Positions 61,464-64,000 of a DNA stretch of 64,000 bases are shown here, one piece after another. Numbering within the stretch: the first letter of the stretch is position 1; each line of letters starts with the position of its first letter. The DNA comes from Streptomyces sp. CG4. GTDB taxonomy: Bacteria > Actinomycetota > Actinomycetes > Streptomycetales > Streptomycetaceae. Location of the stretch: assembly GCF_041080655.1 (NCBI RefSeq), contig NZ_CP163525.1, positions 9,796,001 to 9,860,000 on the forward strand, in the 5' to 3' direction. The position numbers were made by a program, and so were the translations under genes. Under the pieces are notes generated by a model that saw only the letters and a list, made by a program, of their open reading frames with translations, was not told the origin of the DNA and searched no databases.

Positions 61464-63134
61464 ATGGCTCCTCTGCACTACGACTTCGTCATCGTCGGCG
61501 GTGGATCGGCCGGCAGCGCACTGGCGAACCGGCTCTCGGCCGACCCCGGAAACCGGGTGCTCGTCCTGGAGGCGGGCCGCTCCGACTACCCCTGGGACGT
61601 CTTCATCCACATGCCCGCGGCGCTCACCTACCCCATAGGCAGTCGCTTCTACGACTGGAAGTACGAGTCCGAGCCCGAGCCGCACATGGGCGGCCGACGC
61701 ATCTACCACGCCCGCGGCAAGGTACTCGGCGGATCCAGCAGCATCAATGGCATGATCTTCCAGCGCGGCAACCCCCTGGACTACGAGCGCTGGGCGGCCG
61801 ACCCTGGGATGGAGACCTGGGACTACGCCCACTGTCTGCCGTACTTCTGCCGGATGGAGAACTGCCTCGCGGCCGACCCGGACGACGAATTCCGCGGCCA
61901 CGACGGCCCCCTCGTCCTGGAACGGGGTCCGGCGACGAATCCGCTCTTCACCGCCTTCCTCGCGGCCACCCAGGAAGCGGGCTACGCACCCACGGACGAC
62001 GTCAACGGCTACCGGCAGGAAGGCTTCGCCAAGTTCGACCGCAACGTCCACCGAGGGCGCCGGCTGTCCGCCTCGAAGGCATACCTCAAGCCCGTGATGA
62101 AGCGGCCGAACCTCACGGTCACGACCCGGGCCCTCGTCACCCGGGTGCTCTTCGAGGGCAAGCGGGCGGTCGGTGTCGAGTACCGGCGCGGCAGGGGCGC
62201 GCCCCAGCAGGTCCGGGCCGGCGAGATCATCCTGTGCGGCGGCGCGATCAACTCGCCGCAGCTGCTCCAGCTCTCCGGCGTCGGCAACGCCACCGAGCTG
62301 TCCGCCCTCGGCATCGACGTCGTCCACGACCTGCCGGGCGTCGGCGAGAACATGCAGGACCACCTGGAGGTGTACGTCCAGTACGCCTGCAAGCAGCCCG
62401 TCTCCGTGCAGCCGTACATGGCGAAGTGGCGCGCCCCTTTCATCGGCCTGCAGTGGCTGTTCAGAAAGGGACCCGCGGCCACCAACCACTTCGAGGCCGG
62501 CGGCTTCGCCCGCAGCAACGAGGACGTGGAGTATCCCAACCTGATGTTCCACTTCCTGCCCGTCGCCGTGCGCTACGACGGCTCCTCACCGGCCGGCGGC
62601 CACGGCTACCAGGTGCACATCGGGCCCATGTACTCCGACGCCATCGGCTCGGTGAAGATCAAGAGCACGGACCCGCGGGAGAAGCCCGCGCTGCGCTTCA
62701 ACTACCTCTCCACCGAGCAGGACCGCCGCGAGTGGGTTGAGGCGATCCGCATCGCCCGCGGGATCCTGGGCCAGCCCGCTCTCGCCCCCTACAACGGCGG
62801 CGAGATCTCGCCCGGGCCCTCCGTCGAGACCGACGAGGAGATCCTCGCCTGGGTCGCCAAGGAGGGCGAGACGGCCCTGCACCCGTCCTGCACCTGCAAG
62901 ATGGGCACCGACGAGATGGCCGTCGTCGACCCGCTGAGCATGCGGGTGCACGGACTGGACGGGCTGCGTGTGGTGGACGCGTCGGTGATGCCGTACGTCA
63001 CGAACGGCAACATCTACGCGCCGACGATGATGATCGCCGAGAAGGCGGCCGACCTCATCCTCGGCAAGGAGCCGCCGGCGCCGTCCAAGGCCGCGTACTA
63101 CCGGCACCGCGACGCCCAGAAACAGGCCGGGTAG
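61464..63134 (+). CDS. betA: GMC-family choline dehydrogenase
   Basis: 556 residues from ATG 61464 (GACGAGG upstream). FAD site VIVGGGSAGSALANRLS; GMC signatures GKVLGGSSSINGMIFQRGN and GGAINSPQLLQLSGVG; active-site His in ALHPSCTCKMG and tail MPYVTNGNIYAPTMMIAEKA. Length and motifs match BetA, which oxidises choline to betaine aldehyde with a membrane acceptor. Other alcohol substrates are possible for the family, but the aldehyde dehydrogenase downstream and GbcA upstream favour choline. Begins a unit that continues into the MTHFR-like gene. Confidence 0.88.
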   Translation: MAPLHYDFVIVGGGSAGSALANRLSADPGNRVLVLEAGRSDYPWDVFIHMPAALTYPIGSRFYDWKYESEPEPHMGGRRIYHARGKVLGGSSSINGMIFQRGNPLDYERWAADPGMETWDYAHCLPYFCRMENCLAADPDDEFRGHDGPLVLERGPATNPLFTAFLAATQEAGYAPTDDVNGYRQEGFAKFDRNVHRGRRLSASKAYLKPVMKRPNLTVTTRALVTRVLFEGKRAVGVEYRRGRGAPQQVRAGEIILCGGAINSPQLLQLSGVGNATELSALGIDVVHDLPGVGENMQDHLEVYVQYACKQPVSVQPYMAKWRAPFIGLQWLFRKGPAATNHFEAGGFARSNEDVEYPNLMFHFLPVAVRYDGSSPAGGHGYQVHIGPMYSDAIGSVKIKSTDPREKPALRFNYLSTEQDRREWVEAIRIARGILGQPALAPYNGGEISPGPSVETDEEILAWVAKEGETALHPSCTCKMGTDEMAVVDPLSMRVHGLDGLRVVDASVMPYVTNGNIYAPTMMIAEKAADLILGKEPPAPSKAAYYRHRDAQKQAG

Positions 63135-63137
63135 GCG

Positions 63138-63692
63138 GTGGGCGCCCAGGTGCTGCGGGCGCTGCTCGGCCGCATCCGCTACGAGGTGCTCCCGGCGACG
63201 GAGGAGAAGGTCCTCGCCCATGTGCCCCGCGGCGTCGTGGTGACGGTCACGGCGTCGCCGGTCAAGAGGCTGGAGCCGACGCTCGCCCTCACCCAGCCGA
63301 TGTGGGACAAGCGGACGCACGCCACGTACATCGTCAGCAACCTGTGCTTCGACCCGCGCGTGCTCGGCGACTGGATCACCCGGATCCGGCGCCGTGACGT
63401 CGCCCTGCCCGTGTACGCCGGCGTTGCCGGGCCCGTGCAGCGGGCGAAGCTGCTGTCCATCGCGACGAAGGTCGGGGTGGGGGAGTCGACGCGCTGCCTT
63501 GCCCGGCACCCTTTCTGGCTTCTGCGGTTCGTGGCACCCGGCGGATACGCGCCGGAAAGGCTGCTCACCCGCAGCGCGGAGGCGTTCACCGCGCCGTCGG
63601 CGGCCGTGGCCGGCCTGCACCTGTTCACCTTCAATCAGCTCGCTGAGACGGAACGCTGGCGGCGTGCCCTGCTGGAGCGGCTGTACGCGTGA
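63138..63692 (+). CDS. Methylenetetrahydrofolate reductase-like protein with internal deletion
   Basis: 184 residues from GTG 63138, three bases after betA. It matches an MTHFR-like protein found with choline genes in streptomycetes: the start (RIRYEVLPATEEKVLAHVPR, VTVTASPVKRLEPTLALT) and the end (MWDKRTHATYIVSNLCFDPR, VAGPVQRAKLLSIATKVGVG, LHLFTFNQLAETERWRRALL) are both present. The about 100 residues normally between LEPTL and MWDKR are missing, with the frame kept. This removes strands of the barrel and part of the flavin/folate site. The product is therefore probably inactive, although still in frame. Full-length relatives are thought to handle one-carbon units. Confidence 0.75.
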   Translation: MGAQVLRALLGRIRYEVLPATEEKVLAHVPRGVVVTVTASPVKRLEPTLALTQPMWDKRTHATYIVSNLCFDPRVLGDWITRIRRRDVALPVYAGVAGPVQRAKLLSIATKVGVGESTRCLARHPFWLLRFVAPGGYAPERLLTRSAEAFTAPSAAVAGLHLFTFNQLAETERWRRALLERLYA

Positions 63693-63712
63693 AATCGGCC
63701 TCGGCCGACCCC

Positions 63713-63741
63713 TTGACGGTGTTGGCCGATTCCGCCAGGGT
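63713..63741 (+). promoter_or_regulatory. Putative promoter of aldehyde dehydrogenase gene
   Basis: TTGACG (63713-63718), 17 bases, CAGGGT (63736-63741). The GTTGCGC-type site follows directly downstream. Confidence 0.4.
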
Positions 63742-63753
63742 GTTCCACCACAA

Positions 63754-63778
63754 GCAATGCAATGCACAATGCGCAACG
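63754..63778. promoter_or_regulatory. GTTGCGC-type site, copy 3, inverted
   Basis: GCAATGCACAATGCGCAACG; on the other strand it reads GTTGCGCATTGTGCATTGC, similar to copies 1 and 2. CAATGC repeats twice within it. Confidence 0.45.
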
Positions 63779-63802
63779 AATTCTCGGTGAAGGGCGCGGC
63801 GC

Positions 63803-64000
63803 ATGGCAGATCTGTATGTGGCCGGAGAATGGCGGGATCCGGTGGCCGGCGGCCACCGGGAGATCCGCTGTCCGGCGGACGGCACACTCGTCGCGACGGT
63901 CTCGGAGGCGACCCGCCCCGACACCGAGGCGGCGATCGCCGCGGCCCGCCGCGCCTTCGACGACGGCCCCTGGCCGCACACCCCCGAGCGGGAGCGCGGC
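63803..64000 (+). CDS. betB: Aldehyde dehydrogenase, N-terminal part (betaine aldehyde dehydrogenase-like)
   Basis: 66 residues before the window ends. ATG 63803 follows AAGGG. MADLYVAGEWRDPVAGG and IRCPADGTLVATVSEA, then TEAAIAAARRAFDDGPW, are the standard opening of NAD-dependent ALDHs. With betA upstream, oxidation of betaine aldehyde to glycine betaine is likely. The catalytic Cys and Glu lie beyond the edge, so the class is not proven. Confidence 0.75.
   Translation, partial: MADLYVAGEWRDPVAGGHREIRCPADGTLVATVSEATRPDTEAAIAAARRAFDDGPWPHTPERERG

Overview
The window is about 70% G+C actinomycete chromosome, almost certainly Streptomyces. The supporting signs are GTG/TTG starts, AGGAGG-type ribosome sites, Tat and lipoprotein signal peptides, CebR-type and LacI-type sugar regulation, and mycothiol enzymology. 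No rRNA, tRNA or CRISPR array was seen. About two thirds of the window is an accessory polysaccharide-degradation region. The last 8 kb is a small-molecule (choline/glycine betaine) catabolic cluster. Between them lies a scarred stretch of insertion sequences and decayed genes.

1-5 kb: two paralogous xylose-type sugar-binding lipoproteins flank a multidomain SpoIIE-type phosphatase with an anti-sigma kinase-like domain. No transporter permease or ATPase is present. 5-20.4 kb: the xylan region. It holds a GH62 arabinofuranosidase, a GH39 xylosidase, a bxlR-bxlE-bxlF-bxlG-bxlA xylo-oligosaccharide uptake operon ending in a GH3 xylosidase, an intracellular-type or secreted GH10, a second LacI regulator, a Tat-exported GH11 xylanase (xlnC) and a CE4 deacetylase (axeA). 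20.4-23.8 kb: divergent GH12 and GH6 cellulases, each with a CBM2, read from an intergenic region with two CebR boxes.

24-39 kb: a LacI gene is divergent from eight head-to-tail genes for secreted enzymes: GH54, a beta-helix protein, an SGNH esterase, GH10 XlnA, GH54, GH27, GH54 and a GH39-like protein. Nearly all carry ricin-type CBM13 modules. A 17-bp operator-like sequence occurs twice between the regulator and the run, and a terminator plus new promoter at 32.6-32.8 kb divides it into two units. The layout fits one regulon for stripping arabinose, galactose and acetyl groups from arabinoxylan and cutting the backbone. A PI-PLC and a GH92 mannosidase follow as an overlapping pair (39.9-43.6 kb).

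43.6-55.7 kb: an IS200/IS605 element with an amber codon in tnpB, a secreted cyclophilin, a lipoprotein, a trypsin-like protease, relics of a helicase-like protein, a GH31 xylosidase, two IS5-family transposases and a methyltransferase, a divergent FAD monooxygenase/TetR pair and an alpha/beta hydrolase. 55.7-64 kb: S-(hydroxymethyl)mycothiol dehydrogenase, an MBL hydrolase, a Rieske ferredoxin, its reductase, a GbcA-like Rieske oxygenase, an IclR regulator, a choline dehydrogenase-like GMC enzyme, an MTHFR-like protein with an internal deletion, and the start of an aldehyde dehydrogenase. Together these can be read as choline to betaine aldehyde to glycine betaine to dimethylglycine, with disposal of the released formaldehyde. 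A GTTGCGC-type palindrome recurs before three of the units.
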